Of a DNA stretch of 64,000 nucleotides, positions 8,614-17,025 are shown piece after piece. Each line of letters starts with the position of its first letter. Position 1 is the first letter of the stretch. Below the pieces are notes generated by a model. The model was given only the letters and a program-made list of their open reading frames with translations, did not search any database and was not told where the DNA came from. The DNA comes from Streptomyces dengpaensis (lineage in GTDB: Bacteria; Actinomycetota; Actinomycetes; Streptomycetales; Streptomycetaceae): the NCBI RefSeq assembly GCF_002946835.1, contig NZ_CP026652.1, positions 7,688,001 to 7,752,000 on the forward strand, written 5' to 3'. A program made the translations under genes and the position numbers.

Positions 8614-8628
8614 TGGCCCAATGGTCCA
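8614..8628. promoter_or_regulatory. palindrome-like site upstream of the Lrp gene
   Basis: tggccca-a-tggtcca, one mismatch between the half-sites, about 50 bases upstream of the Lrp start codon. A nearly identical perfect site (tgggcca-a-tggccca) lies at 13372-13386 upstream of the second FUSC gene. Autoregulation by the Lrp protein is possible but unproven. Confidence 0.45.
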
Positions 8629-8653
8629 GCCTGGACGGAGCCTGCTGGGCCAG

Positions 8654-9544
8654 TTACCGGGCGGCGCCGGGCGCCTTGCCGGCGGTCACGACTGAGTCGG
8701 TCAGCGGGATGCGGGCGAGCGTCACCACGCCCGTGGCGATCAGCCCGAGGCCGAGCAGTTCCGGCAGCAGCCACCAGCCGGAGCGCACATGCTCCTCGTA
8801 CAGCGCGACGCCGAGCGCGAGGCTCACCATCGCGTCGCCGAGCGTGATCGCGGGCTGGGAGGCGACCAGAGGGCCCGCCTGCAGCGCGTTCTCCAGCAGG
8901 AAGAGGGCGGTGCCGCCGGTCACGGCGAAGGCGTACGTCTGCCAGGTGGTGAAGAACGCCGTCACACCGTGGTCGTCCAGGGTGTGCATCGCCGCCTTGA
9001 TCAGCGCCGCGGTCATCGCGTAGCTGACCGCGCAGGCCGCACCCAGGCAGGCCGCGCGGACCCGGCCCTGGGGGCGGCGCAGTGCCGCGGCGCAGAGCGC
9101 GACGATCACGCCGGCGCCGACGGCGAGGGCGGCGATCCAGCGGCCGGTCGGCACATACGTGCGGTCACCGCTGGGGGCAGCGGCGGCGAGCGCCACACCG
9201 AGGCCCACCACCACGAGGGCGACGGCCACCCACCCGACGCGGGGCAGCGGCCGGTGCAGGACGATCCAGGCGACGATCAGCGCGAGCGGCAGCTCGAGGA
9301 CGAAGAGCGGCTGGACGATCACCATCGGCCCGGTGCTCAGGGCCAGCGCCTGGCACACAGCGGCGGCGATGACCGCCCCGATGCCGAGCAGCCACAGCGG
9401 ACGCCGCAGCAGATCGAGCATCAGCCCTGGACGCAAGCCGGCCGAGCTGGGCACGGAGAGGGCCTCCCGGCGCTGCAGCACCGTCCCGATGGCGTTGCTC
9501 AGCGCCGCGGCGACGGCGAAGAGGACCGGGACGATGGTGTGCAC
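8654..9544 (-). CDS. DMT family transporter (EamA-like)
   Basis: A 296-residue integral membrane protein of the drug/metabolite transporter superfamily with about ten hydrophobic helices and two EamA-like halves. The first starts at MHTIVPVLFAVAAALSNAIG; the second is around AACLGAACAVSYAMTAALIK. The likely job is proton-linked export of a small metabolite; the substrate is unknown. The GTG at 9544 is preceded by a gggagg ribosome binding site at 7 bases. The much longer frame reaching to 9775 runs through tandem repeats and is not supported. It may be linked to the Lrp regulator downstream, as in amino-acid exporter and Lrp pairs. Confidence 0.85.
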   Translation of the reverse strand: MHTIVPVLFAVAAALSNAIGTVLQRREALSVPSSAGLRPGLMLDLLRRPLWLLGIGAVIAAAVCQALALSTGPMVIVQPLFVLELPLALIVAWIVLHRPLPRVGWVAVALVVVGLGVALAAAAPSGDRTYVPTGRWIAALAVGAGVIVALCAAALRRPQGRVRAACLGAACAVSYAMTAALIKAAMHTLDDHGVTAFFTTWQTYAFAVTGGTALFLLENALQAGPLVASQPAITLGDAMVSLALGVALYEEHVRSGWWLLPELLGLGLIATGVVTLARIPLTDSVVTAGKAPGAAR

Positions 9545-9607
9545 CGTACGACCTCCCGCCTCCGGTCGGCACCTTCTGCCATGGTGGCCCCGGCTCTTGG
9601 TCCGCGC

Positions 9608-9735
9608 GATCCGTACGGGCTGCGTGCCGTGGGGGACCGTTTCCGTACGGGCTGAGGGCTGCGGGGCACCGTTTCCGTACCGGCTGAGGGCTTCGGGACA
9701 CCGCTCCCGTACGCGCTGCGTGCCGTACGGCGCCG
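9608..9735. repeat. four tandem 32-base imperfect repeats
   Basis: Units 9608-9639, 9640-9671, 9672-9703 and 9704-9735 follow the pattern (t/c)tccgtacgggctg followed by ggct and ending in accg. They lie in the 342-base gap between the divergent DMT transporter and FUSC genes. There are no spacers between units, so this is not a CRISPR array. A second small duplication (gagacggcgtcgg at 9785-9797 and 9810-9822) follows in the same gap. Confidence 0.8.
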
Positions 9736-9886
9736 TTCGACAATGGGAGCAGGTCGCCGGCCCCGACCCACTCACCGCGTCGTCGAGACGGCGTCGGTCT
9801 CACCCCGTTGAGACGGCGTCGGCCGAGAGGACAGTGCCCATGCGCGAGCCCGGCCCGGAACCCGCAACAGGCCCTGAGGGCAGGCA

Positions 9887-12043
9887 GTGACCGGCGGGCC
9901 GGAGCGGACGGCAGTCCTCCGCCGGGGCATCCGGGTGACCGTCGCCGCGAGCGCCGGGTTCTATGCCTTTCTGTACGGGCTCGACAGGCCCGAAGCGGCC
10001 CTGTACGCGCTGTTCGGACCCGTGTCGCTCGGCCTGCTGTCCTCGATCCCCGGCTCGGGGCGGCAGCGCGCGACCGTCATGCTGAAGGCGCTGCCCGTCG
10101 GTCTGCTGCTGGTCACGCTGGGGACCGCGCTGGCGGTCCGGACCTGGGCGGCGGTGCTCGGCATGCTGGTCGTCGGCTTCCTGCTCGCCTTCGCGGCGGT
10201 CGCGGGTCCCCGGGCGGCCGGGGCGGGCCCCGGCCTCCAGCTCTTCTACATCCTGGCGTGCGTTCCGCCGTACGCCCCGGACACCCTGGGGCTGCGCCTG
10301 ACGGGCCTCACCACAGGGATCCTGCTCCTCGCGGCCTGCGAGGTCCTGGTGCTGCCGGCCCCGCCCGCCGCCCCGTACCGGACCCGGCTGGCGGAGGCGC
10401 TCACCGTCGCGGCCGACGCCGCGGCGGACCCGGCCGGCGCCGACCCCGCAGGCCTCCGGGAGGCCGGCCGGCGGCTGCGGCTGTCCGCCGTCCCGGAGGC
10501 CGAGCGACCGGCGGGCCCCGCGCGCAGGGACCGGGCGCTGGCGCAGGCGGGCAAGGCCACCCGCCGTCTGCTGGACCTGCTGGCCCATTTCACCGAGGTG
10601 ATCCCGGCCGCGCCTTCGCCACGGTTGAGCGGCAGGGGCGCGGCCGCCGAGGGCACAGAGCTCGCGCAAGCTGCCTGCGATGCGCTGCTGGACCGGGTCG
10701 CCACGCTCTGCAACGTCACCGCGGGCGCTCTGCGCGTGGGCCGTCCGCCGCCGCGGCCCGGCACGCTGGAGGAGGGGATTCTCGACTTCCAGGCCCTGCG
10801 GACGAACCAGGCGACAGGGCCGCCCGATGCCGCACCGCCGGTGCCGGTGCTGAGGCGGCAGTCGGCCGTGCTGGGGATCGCCGAGTCGGCCCGCATGGTG
10901 GAGGCCGCCGCACGGATCGCCGTGTACGGCCGGCGGACGCCGCCGATTCCGCCCCGGGAGCTGTTCTGGTACGCCGACACGAGCACCGCCGGGCTGTGGG
11001 TGAAGCGGCTCTTCGGCCATGTGACGCTGCGGTCGGTGCAGTTCCAGAACGCCGTGCGCATCGCCCTGGGGCTCGGCGCGGCGCGGCTGGTGGCGGGGTC
11101 GCTCGATCTCCCGCACGGCTTCTGGGTGATGCTCGCCGTGCTGACGCTGAGCAGGACCACCGTCGCGCAGACCTGGGCGGCGGTCCCCAAGGTGCTTGCC
11201 GGGAACCTCGTGGGCGCCGTGGCCGCCGGGGCGCTGCTCGTCGGCTTCGGGCGGCAGACCGAGGCATACGCGGCGGTGCTCGCGCCGGGCATGCTGGCCG
11301 CGTTCGCGCTGGGGCCGCTGCTCGGCATCGCCTGGGCGCAGGCGCTGTTCACCCTCGTCGTCGCGTCGGCGTTCGCGCAGATCGCCCCGGCCTCCTGGCA
11401 GCTCGCCGGGGCACGCGTCATCGATGTGGTGACGGGCAGCGTGATCGGTCTGCTCTGCGGGCTGATCGCCTGGCCCGCGGGTGCCCGGCGCGAGGTGCGC
11501 AGAACCATGGCCGCGCTGCTCCGCTCCTGCGGTCCGCTCGTCACGCACACCGTGGACGTGGTCACCGCCTCACCGGGCGCGGCACGCTCCCCGTCCACGC
11601 TGCCCACCGAGCACCGGCTGCGGCTCGCGGAGGCCGCGTACGCCCAGTACCGCAGCGAGCCCTCGGGAACGCCGGCGGAGGCCCGCGCCGACTGGCAGGC
11701 CGTGCTCATGTCCGCCAGCCACGTGTTGCTCGGCGCCCACTGGCTGCCCCGCTTCGACCTGCCCGTGACCACCATTCCGCCCGGCGCCGCGGCGTGGGCC
11801 CGTACGGCGGCCGGCCATGTGGCCGCCGCCACGACACGGATCGCCGCGCTCGCCACCGGTGACCAGCGGCAGCCGGGTGCGCCCGGCGCTCCGCTCACGC
11901 CGCCGGAGAACTCCCCGCCGCTGCCCGTGCTGATCGACCTGGAGACATGGCTGAGCAGCCTCAACGCCGAGCTGTCGCGGATCGAGGGCTCGCTCCGCGA
12001 CACGGAACACACCGTGACCGGTCGCGGCCGACCGGGCTCTTAG
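9887..12043 (+). CDS. FUSC family protein (aromatic-acid-exporter-like)
   Basis: A 718-residue membrane protein of the fusaric-acid-resistance/FUSC type: an N-terminal cluster of hydrophobic helices (to about residue 160), a soluble middle region, a second membrane cluster from about residue 395 (HGFWVMLAVLTLSRTTVAQT and onward) and a soluble C-terminus. The family includes AaeB-like exporters of aromatic acids; the substrate here is unknown. The GTG at 9887 follows gagggcagg. The phosphatase gene starts 10 bases after its stop, so the two are probably co-transcribed. The two-cluster architecture is complete. Confidence 0.85.
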   Translation: MTGGPERTAVLRRGIRVTVAASAGFYAFLYGLDRPEAALYALFGPVSLGLLSSIPGSGRQRATVMLKALPVGLLLVTLGTALAVRTWAAVLGMLVVGFLLAFAAVAGPRAAGAGPGLQLFYILACVPPYAPDTLGLRLTGLTTGILLLAACEVLVLPAPPAAPYRTRLAEALTVAADAAADPAGADPAGLREAGRRLRLSAVPEAERPAGPARRDRALAQAGKATRRLLDLLAHFTEVIPAAPSPRLSGRGAAAEGTELAQAACDALLDRVATLCNVTAGALRVGRPPPRPGTLEEGILDFQALRTNQATGPPDAAPPVPVLRRQSAVLGIAESARMVEAAARIAVYGRRTPPIPPRELFWYADTSTAGLWVKRLFGHVTLRSVQFQNAVRIALGLGAARLVAGSLDLPHGFWVMLAVLTLSRTTVAQTWAAVPKVLAGNLVGAVAAGALLVGFGRQTEAYAAVLAPGMLAAFALGPLLGIAWAQALFTLVVASAFAQIAPASWQLAGARVIDVVTGSVIGLLCGLIAWPAGARREVRRTMAALLRSCGPLVTHTVDVVTASPGAARSPSTLPTEHRLRLAEAAYAQYRSEPSGTPAEARADWQAVLMSASHVLLGAHWLPRFDLPVTTIPPGAAAWARTAAGHVAAATTRIAALATGDQRQPGAPGAPLTPPENSPPLPVLIDLETWLSSLNAELSRIEGSLRDTEHTVTGRGRPGS

Positions 12044-12053
12044 GGTGCGCCTT

Positions 12054-13181
12054 ATGCCTCACAGCAGTACGTGTCCGGAACGTCGCCCGCGTTTCCTGGG
12101 CCAGGACTGGGTCTGGTGGCTGCCGTTCGTCGTGGTGCTGCTCGATATCGCCCTGGAGATCGTCGTACGCGGGCAGGAACCCGTCAGCTTCCTGCTCACC
12201 GGCGTACCGCCGCTGACCGCGGCGACGCGCGGGCCCCGGGGGACGGCGCTGTCCACTGTCGTCTGCCTGGGGCTGGAGATGCTGATGGCGTCGCTCCGTC
12301 CCGGGCACTTCGGGGAGCAGCACCACGCGGCGCTGTACGTGGCCACGGCGCTCATCGGGGCCGCCAGCACGGCCCTGGCCGCGGAGCGGGAGAGCACCAC
12401 GCGGCACCTGATCCGGGCGAACTCGGTGGCGGAGGCCATGCAGCGGACTCTGTTGCGGCCGGTGCCCCGCAGGGTGGGTCCGCTGCGCGCCGCCGCGTCC
12501 TACACGGCCGGTGAAGGCGGGATGCTCGTCGGCGGCGATCTGTACGACCTGTGCCGGACGCCGTTCGGCGTGCGGGTCATCATCGGCGACGTCCGGGGCA
12601 AGGGCATCGGCGCCGTCCAGACGGTCGCCTCGGTCCTGGCCGGTTTCCGGGTGTCCGCCTACGACGTGCCGAGCCTGAGCACGCTCGCCGAGCGCTTGGA
12701 GCTCAGCATCGCCCGTAACAGCCCGGTGGGCGAGGACGGCGACCCGGAACTGTTCGTGACCGCGCTGCTGCTCGAGTTCCCGTCCTCCGGCGGGGAGGTG
12801 CGCATCGTCGACCGGGGTCATCCGCCGCCCGCCGTCATCGGCCCGCGGGGCGCCCGGCGGCTGGTCACCGAACCGGCGCTGCCCCTGGGGCTCGGAGGCA
12901 TGTGTCCGGGCCGCCCGGCGAAGACCACGGTGCATCTGTTCGAGCCCGGCGAGGTACTCCTCGTCTACACGGACGGGGTGAGCGAGACGCGTGATGCGTC
13001 GGGGGCCTTCTATCCGGTCGTGGAGCGGCTCGCGCGGCGGTTCGGGCCGGGCGCGGCGCCGGATCCGGAGTCCGTGGTGGCTTTCGTGCGGGAGGACACG
13101 GAGCGCTGGTCGGCGGGTGCACCGGGGACGGACGCCGACGACCGCGCCGTACTCGCGCTGGCGCCGGACGGGCCGTCGTAG
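12054..13181 (+). CDS. membrane-anchored SpoIIE-type PP2C serine phosphatase
   Basis: A 375-residue protein. The N-terminal part has about three hydrophobic segments (DWVWWLPFVVVLLDIALEIV first). The C-terminal part is a PP2C/SpoIIE phosphatase domain: the metal-binding GGDLYDL, VIIGDVRGKGIGAVQ, IVDRGHPPPAVI, LLVYTDGVSETRD and the final DDRAVLAL. These enzymes usually dephosphorylate anti-anti-sigma factors in partner-switching systems. No anti-sigma or STAS protein lies nearby. ATG 12054 is preferred; GTG 12045 is also in frame. It follows the FUSC gene with 10 bases between, suggesting one transcript. Confidence 0.88.
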   Translation: MPHSSTCPERRPRFLGQDWVWWLPFVVVLLDIALEIVVRGQEPVSFLLTGVPPLTAATRGPRGTALSTVVCLGLEMLMASLRPGHFGEQHHAALYVATALIGAASTALAAERESTTRHLIRANSVAEAMQRTLLRPVPRRVGPLRAAASYTAGEGGMLVGGDLYDLCRTPFGVRVIIGDVRGKGIGAVQTVASVLAGFRVSAYDVPSLSTLAERLELSIARNSPVGEDGDPELFVTALLLEFPSSGGEVRIVDRGHPPPAVIGPRGARRLVTEPALPLGLGGMCPGRPAKTTVHLFEPGEVLLVYTDGVSETRDASGAFYPVVERLARRFGPGAAPDPESVVAFVREDTERWSAGAPGTDADDRAVLALAPDGPS

Positions 13182-13235
13182 CGAGGGAGGTGCGTTCACA
13201 TCGCGGACGGGCGGCGCCACGTCTCGATCGGCTGC

Positions 13236-13286
13236 GCGGCGCCCCCGGCCCGCGCTGGGCGAGCGAGCGGCGCCCCCGGCCCGCGC
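13236..13286. repeat. 20-base direct repeat, period 31
   Basis: gcggcgcccccggcccgcgc occurs at 13236-13255 and again at 13267-13286, in the 403-base gap between the phosphatase and the second FUSC gene. The rest of the gap holds the palindrome at 13372-13386 and no convincing small gene. Confidence 0.7.
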
Positions 13287-13371
13287 AAGGCGAGCGAAAA
13301 GGGCGCGCACCCATTGCCTGGGCGGTGGTTGGTCCGTTGGCCCTTCTCCGGCCGGTACGCGCTCCCTTGGA

Positions 13372-13386
13372 TGGGCCAATGGCCCA
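13372..13386. promoter_or_regulatory. perfect palindrome upstream of second FUSC gene
   Basis: tgggcca-a-tggccca, a perfect 7+1+7 inverted repeat about 200 bases upstream of the FUSC start. A looser copy (atgggctgttgagccat) lies at about 13396-13412. It matches the site upstream of the Lrp gene at 8614-8628, hinting at a shared regulator. Confidence 0.5.
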
Positions 13387-13584
13387 GTCGACCGATGGGC
13401 TGTTGAGCCATTGGGGTAAGAGTGGTTACCTCTTGCCATCCACGTACTTACGGCGCCGCGCAGCGCCGGGCGGCGACGAGGCCGGACCCGGACCGCGGCG
13501 CCTTCGTTGTGCCTGCTGTTCGCCTACCACCCCAGGCGGTCGCTGGTACGGCGTGCTTCATTGCAAGGGGGGCGGCGAACGGCC

Positions 13585-15084
13585 GTGAAGAGGATCTTCA
13601 TAGCTCCTGATCCTGGACGCTTGAGACTGCGGAACGCGACCCGCGCCGTCATCGGCATCGGCGTCGCGGTCGCCGTGTCCGAGCTGTACGGGCTCTCCCT
13701 CGTCGCGTCGATCACCGGGGGGCTCGCGGCGCTCCTCGCCCTCTTCACCGTTGCCGATGCGAGCGTGCGCGCCCAGCGAATCACCACCGCACTGCTGCCC
13801 GTCGCGGGATTCCCGGTGCTGGCGTTCGCCACCGCCCTGCACGACGTCCCGGCAGCCCGCGATGCCGCCTTCGTGGCCGTTGTCTTCTGCGGGGTCTACG
13901 CCCGCCGCTGGGGCGCGCGCGGTAACGCGCTCGGCATCTTCGCGTTCATGAGCCTCTTCGTGACGCAGTTCCTGCACGCCGTTCCCGCGCAGCTGCCCGA
14001 GCTGTACGCCGCCATCGGCTTGTCCCTGCTGGCGGCCGGCGCCGTGCGCTTCCTGCTCTGGCCCATCGAGCGCCGCATCCCGCCTGCCGCGGCTCCGACG
14101 GGCTTGCCCGGCACGGGCTTGGCGCGGCCCACCACCCGGCAGGCATTCCAGGCCGCTGCCGCCTGTTCTCTGGCGCTCGCCGTCGGCCAGGTGCTTTCCG
14201 AGGAGCGCTGGTACTGGGCCGTTGGCACTGTTTGGTGGATCTTCGTCAACACGGCCTCCCGCGGCGAGACTCTGGTCCGCGGTTTCCGCCGTGTCCTCGG
14301 CACGGTGACCGGTGTCGTCGTCGGCTTTCTCGTCGCGATTCCGCTGCAGGGCGCGCCCGTGCCATCGGCGGCCCTGATCGCGGTCTGTGTCTTCGGGATC
14401 TTCTACACCGCCGCCGTCTCTTACTCCTGGATGATGCTCGCGGTGACGGTCCTGGCCAGCCTGCTCTACGGCCTGCTGGGTGTTTTGGACCTCTCCCTGC
14501 TCGTGCTGCGTCTCGCGGAGACGGGCGTGGGCGCGGTGTGTGCCGCGCTGACCGTGGCCCTCGTGCTGCCGGTGACGACGCATGCGACGAACGATGCGTG
14601 GATTCAGCGGGCCCTGCAGTGTGTTCACGCGGCCACGGCCGAGGCTGCCGCTCGCCTCGCCGGCGATGTCGAGGCCGACCCGGCCCCGCATGCCGCCGAG
14701 CTGGAGCTGCTGTTCGGCCGGGCGAAGGTGGCCCTCGCTCCGCTCGTACACCCTTTGAGTCCCTTCCGGGCTCGCATGGCCCGCGCCCGTCAGGTCATCG
14801 AGTTGCTCGAAGCCTGCGTCGGTGAGGTGCGCGGTCTGGTCTCTGTCGCCGCCGATCCGGCCGCGTCGCGTGATGCCGCCCTGGCCGATGCCTGTTGGCG
14901 CGTGACGGCAGCAGTGGAAGCCCTCACCGCCGGCGAGCGCCGGTTGGCGGCCGTTGCCCACGAGACGCCTCGTCCCATGGACGGCGGGGAGCCTCTTATG
15001 TATCTGTACAACCTGGAGAAGAAGCTGACGGAGCTGGCGTCGCCGCTCGGGAGACCTCTGCGTTCTCAGTCGGCCGATTCTTGA
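13585..15084 (+). CDS. FUSC family protein
   Basis: About 499 residues, with an N-terminal cluster of hydrophobic helices (ATRAVIGIGVAVAVSELYG onward, to about residue 155), a loop, then a second cluster (QAAAACSLALAVGQVLSEER to about residue 330, with YYWAV-like WYWAVGTVWWIFVNT) and a soluble helical C-terminus. It resembles the FUSC/YccS-type putative exporters. The start is uncertain: GTG 13585 gives MKRIFIAPDPGRLRLRN, a sensible N-terminus; an upstream GTG at 13507 would add 26 Arg-rich residues. A perfect hairpin follows the stop. Confidence 0.82.
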   Translation: MKRIFIAPDPGRLRLRNATRAVIGIGVAVAVSELYGLSLVASITGGLAALLALFTVADASVRAQRITTALLPVAGFPVLAFATALHDVPAARDAAFVAVVFCGVYARRWGARGNALGIFAFMSLFVTQFLHAVPAQLPELYAAIGLSLLAAGAVRFLLWPIERRIPPAAAPTGLPGTGLARPTTRQAFQAAAACSLALAVGQVLSEERWYWAVGTVWWIFVNTASRGETLVRGFRRVLGTVTGVVVGFLVAIPLQGAPVPSAALIAVCVFGIFYTAAVSYSWMMLAVTVLASLLYGLLGVLDLSLLVLRLAETGVGAVCAALTVALVLPVTTHATNDAWIQRALQCVHAATAEAAARLAGDVEADPAPHAAELELLFGRAKVALAPLVHPLSPFRARMARARQVIELLEACVGEVRGLVSVAADPAASRDAALADACWRVTAAVEALTAGERRLAAVAHETPRPMDGGEPLMYLYNLEKKLTELASPLGRPLRSQSADS

Positions 15085-15092
15085 ACGCCTGC

Positions 15093-15119
15093 GCCCGCGA
15101 AGTACGCGCTCTCGCGGGC
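15093..15119 (+). terminator. hairpin after FUSC gene
   Basis: gcccgcga, an 11-base loop and tcgcgggc form a perfect 8-base-pair stem 9 bases after the FUSC stop codon. There is no T-run, as is usual in high-GC genomes. Confidence 0.6.
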
Positions 15120-15526
15120 ATCGCCGCCGACCCGGACGCTAAGCGACCCCGGGGAAGTTCAGGCACGCCCCCACGCCGCCCGGCACGCTCCCCCACTGCC
15201 TCAAGGGCGTGGGAGGTGCCCCCACTCGCCGCACCGGCCAAAGGCCCAAGTAGCACTGCTACGAGGACCTTCGTCCGGCACACCGAGAGCACGCACCGAA
15301 CGACGCGGGAACGCACCCGCACTTCCCCGGAGCCGCTTAGACGCCCGGCACGACGCGGGCGTCCGACCTCGGCCCCTGGACACCGGGCGCCCGAATGAGG
15401 AACTTTCACCGGCCATCTAGAGGGTGGATCACCGCACCGGCCGGGTAACCCCGCGGCTATCAGACGCACAGAGCCCGCGAGCCGTGCGGGAGCGGCCCGC
15501 GGGCGGAGTCGCTTGGGGGTGGCATC
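15120..15526. other. intergenic region with a dispersed-repeat-like hairpin
   Basis: A 407-base non-coding stretch before the nitric oxide synthase gene. At 15188-15225 lies ctcccccactgcc, tcaa, then gggcgtgggaggtgccccca: an imperfect hairpin of the kind seen dispersed between genes in Streptomyces genomes (from memory, not searched). A short frame at 15441-15526 shows nothing familiar. The gggggtgg just before 15527 is the ribosome binding site of the next gene. Confidence 0.4.
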
Positions 15527-16894
15527 ATGCGGGACTTCACTCGCGGAACCGGACGGGCGGAGCGCTACGCCGACGACGGGAGCGGGGGGAGCCCGGCGCC
15601 GTGGGCCACCGAGCCGGGCGGGTGGCTGGACCGGGTCCCGGCAGGCCGAAGGCGAGACGGTACGGCCCCGCACGCGTCGTCCGCGCGGCTCGGCACCGAC
15701 GGCGCCTCCCGGATCCCCGGCCTCAGGGGACAGCTGATCGCCCGTGGCTTCGGCACCGGCGCCCCCGCCGCCGACCCCAGGCCGGAACCGTACGAACTCC
15801 TGTGCGCCGCCACGGAGTTCCTCACCCTCCACCACACCGAGAAACGGCTCGGCGACCCCGCCCGCCGGATCGCCGCCGTGCGCGCGGAGATCGCGGACAC
15901 GGGGACGTACCGGCACACCACGGAAGAGCTCGCCTTCGGCGCGCGCGTCGCCTGGCGCAATGCCAACCGGTGCATAGGGCGCCTGTACTGGCACTCCCTG
16001 CGCGTCCGGGACCGCAGGGACCTGCGGGATGCCCACGACGTCGCCGCGGCGTCGGTGGACCATCTGCGGGAGGCGACCCACGACGGCCGGATCCGGGCGC
16101 TCATCACGGTCTTCGCCCCCGACGAGCCGGGGCGCCCCGGCCCCCGGATCTGGAACGAACAGCTCATCCGGTACGCGGGCTACACACGCCCGGACGGCCG
16201 CGTGACCGGCGACCCGCGCAACGCGGGCCTGACCGCGCTCGCCCGGCGGCTCGGCTGGCCCGGCGGCCACGGCACCCCCTTCGACGTACTGCCGTTGGTG
16301 ATCCAGGGCACCGACGACAAGCCCAGCTGGTTCGCGGTGCCGGACGACGCGGTGCTCGAAGTGGAACTCGCCCACCCCGAGTACACCTGGTGGCGCACGC
16401 TCGGACTGCGCTGGCACGCGGTGCCCGCGCTCGCCAACATGTGCCTGGAGATCGGCGGCATCTGCTACCCGGCAGCCCCCTTCAACGGCTGGTACATGGG
16501 CACGGAGATCGGCGCCCGCAACCTCGCCGACACCGACCGCTACGACCTCCTGCCGCTCATCGCGGACCGTCTGGGCCTCGACACACGCACCGACCGCTCG
16601 CTGTGGAAGGACCGCGCGCTCATCGAACTCAACCGCGCCGTCCTGCACTCCTACGACCGCGCGGGCGTCACGGTCACCGACCACCACACCGAGTCCCGGC
16701 GCTTCCTCGCCCACCTCGGGCGCGAGGAGCGCAAGGGCCGCCGGGTCGGCGCGGACTGGTCGTGGATCGTGCCGCCCATCTCCGGCAGCGCCACGCCCGT
16801 CTTCCACCGCACGTACGAGACCGTGGAGCTGCGCCCCGCCTACGTCCACCACCCGGAGGCACTCGAAAGGGCGAGGGGCTCGGCCCCGCTCTAG
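15527..16894 (+). CDS. nos: bacterial nitric oxide synthase, oxygenase domain only
   Basis: A 455-residue haem enzyme that makes nitric oxide and citrulline from L-arginine. The haem-ligand Cys149 lies in WRNANRCIGR. The arginine-binding Glu is in GWYMGTEIGARN. The NO_synthase core FHRTYETVELRPAY, RWHAVPALANMCLEIGG and KDRALIELNRAVLHSYD is complete. As in other bacterial enzymes there is no reductase domain, so electrons must come from separate proteins. The N-terminus carries about 75 extra low-complexity residues compared with the roughly 360-residue Bacillus enzymes. No thaxtomin-type (txt) genes are nearby, so a role outside that toxin pathway is likely. Single-gene unit. Confidence 0.93.
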   Translation: MRDFTRGTGRAERYADDGSGGSPAPWATEPGGWLDRVPAGRRRDGTAPHASSARLGTDGASRIPGLRGQLIARGFGTGAPAADPRPEPYELLCAATEFLTLHHTEKRLGDPARRIAAVRAEIADTGTYRHTTEELAFGARVAWRNANRCIGRLYWHSLRVRDRRDLRDAHDVAAASVDHLREATHDGRIRALITVFAPDEPGRPGPRIWNEQLIRYAGYTRPDGRVTGDPRNAGLTALARRLGWPGGHGTPFDVLPLVIQGTDDKPSWFAVPDDAVLEVELAHPEYTWWRTLGLRWHAVPALANMCLEIGGICYPAAPFNGWYMGTEIGARNLADTDRYDLLPLIADRLGLDTRTDRSLWKDRALIELNRAVLHSYDRAGVTVTDHHTESRRFLAHLGREERKGRRVGADWSWIVPPISGSATPVFHRTYETVELRPAYVHHPEALERARGSAPL

Positions 16895-17025
16895 CTCTAC
16901 TCCGCCGTCACCCCTACGCCGTCACCGCGACGTCGCCGCCCCCCGGATTCACCCTCTTGGAATAGACCGTTGATCGTCGGCTGCTACCGTCGCCCCGGAC
17001 GACGCGGTACCGAAAGGGGACAGCG

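Noticed and set aside
9608..9735. Possible CRISPR array
   Set aside because: Repeats of 32 bases follow each other directly, without unique spacers, and no cas genes are present.
9545..9775. N-terminal extension of the DMT transporter
   Set aside because: It consists of translated 32-base repeats and has no ribosome binding site; GTG 9544 has a good one.
13190..13588. Possible small gene in the gap before the second FUSC gene
   Set aside because: The frame is Arg/Pro-rich, crosses direct repeats and has no ribosome binding site or known motif.
15085..15526. tRNA or small RNA in the long gap before nos
   Set aside because: I looked for a tRNA cloverleaf and its T-loop sequence and found none; only hairpins were seen.
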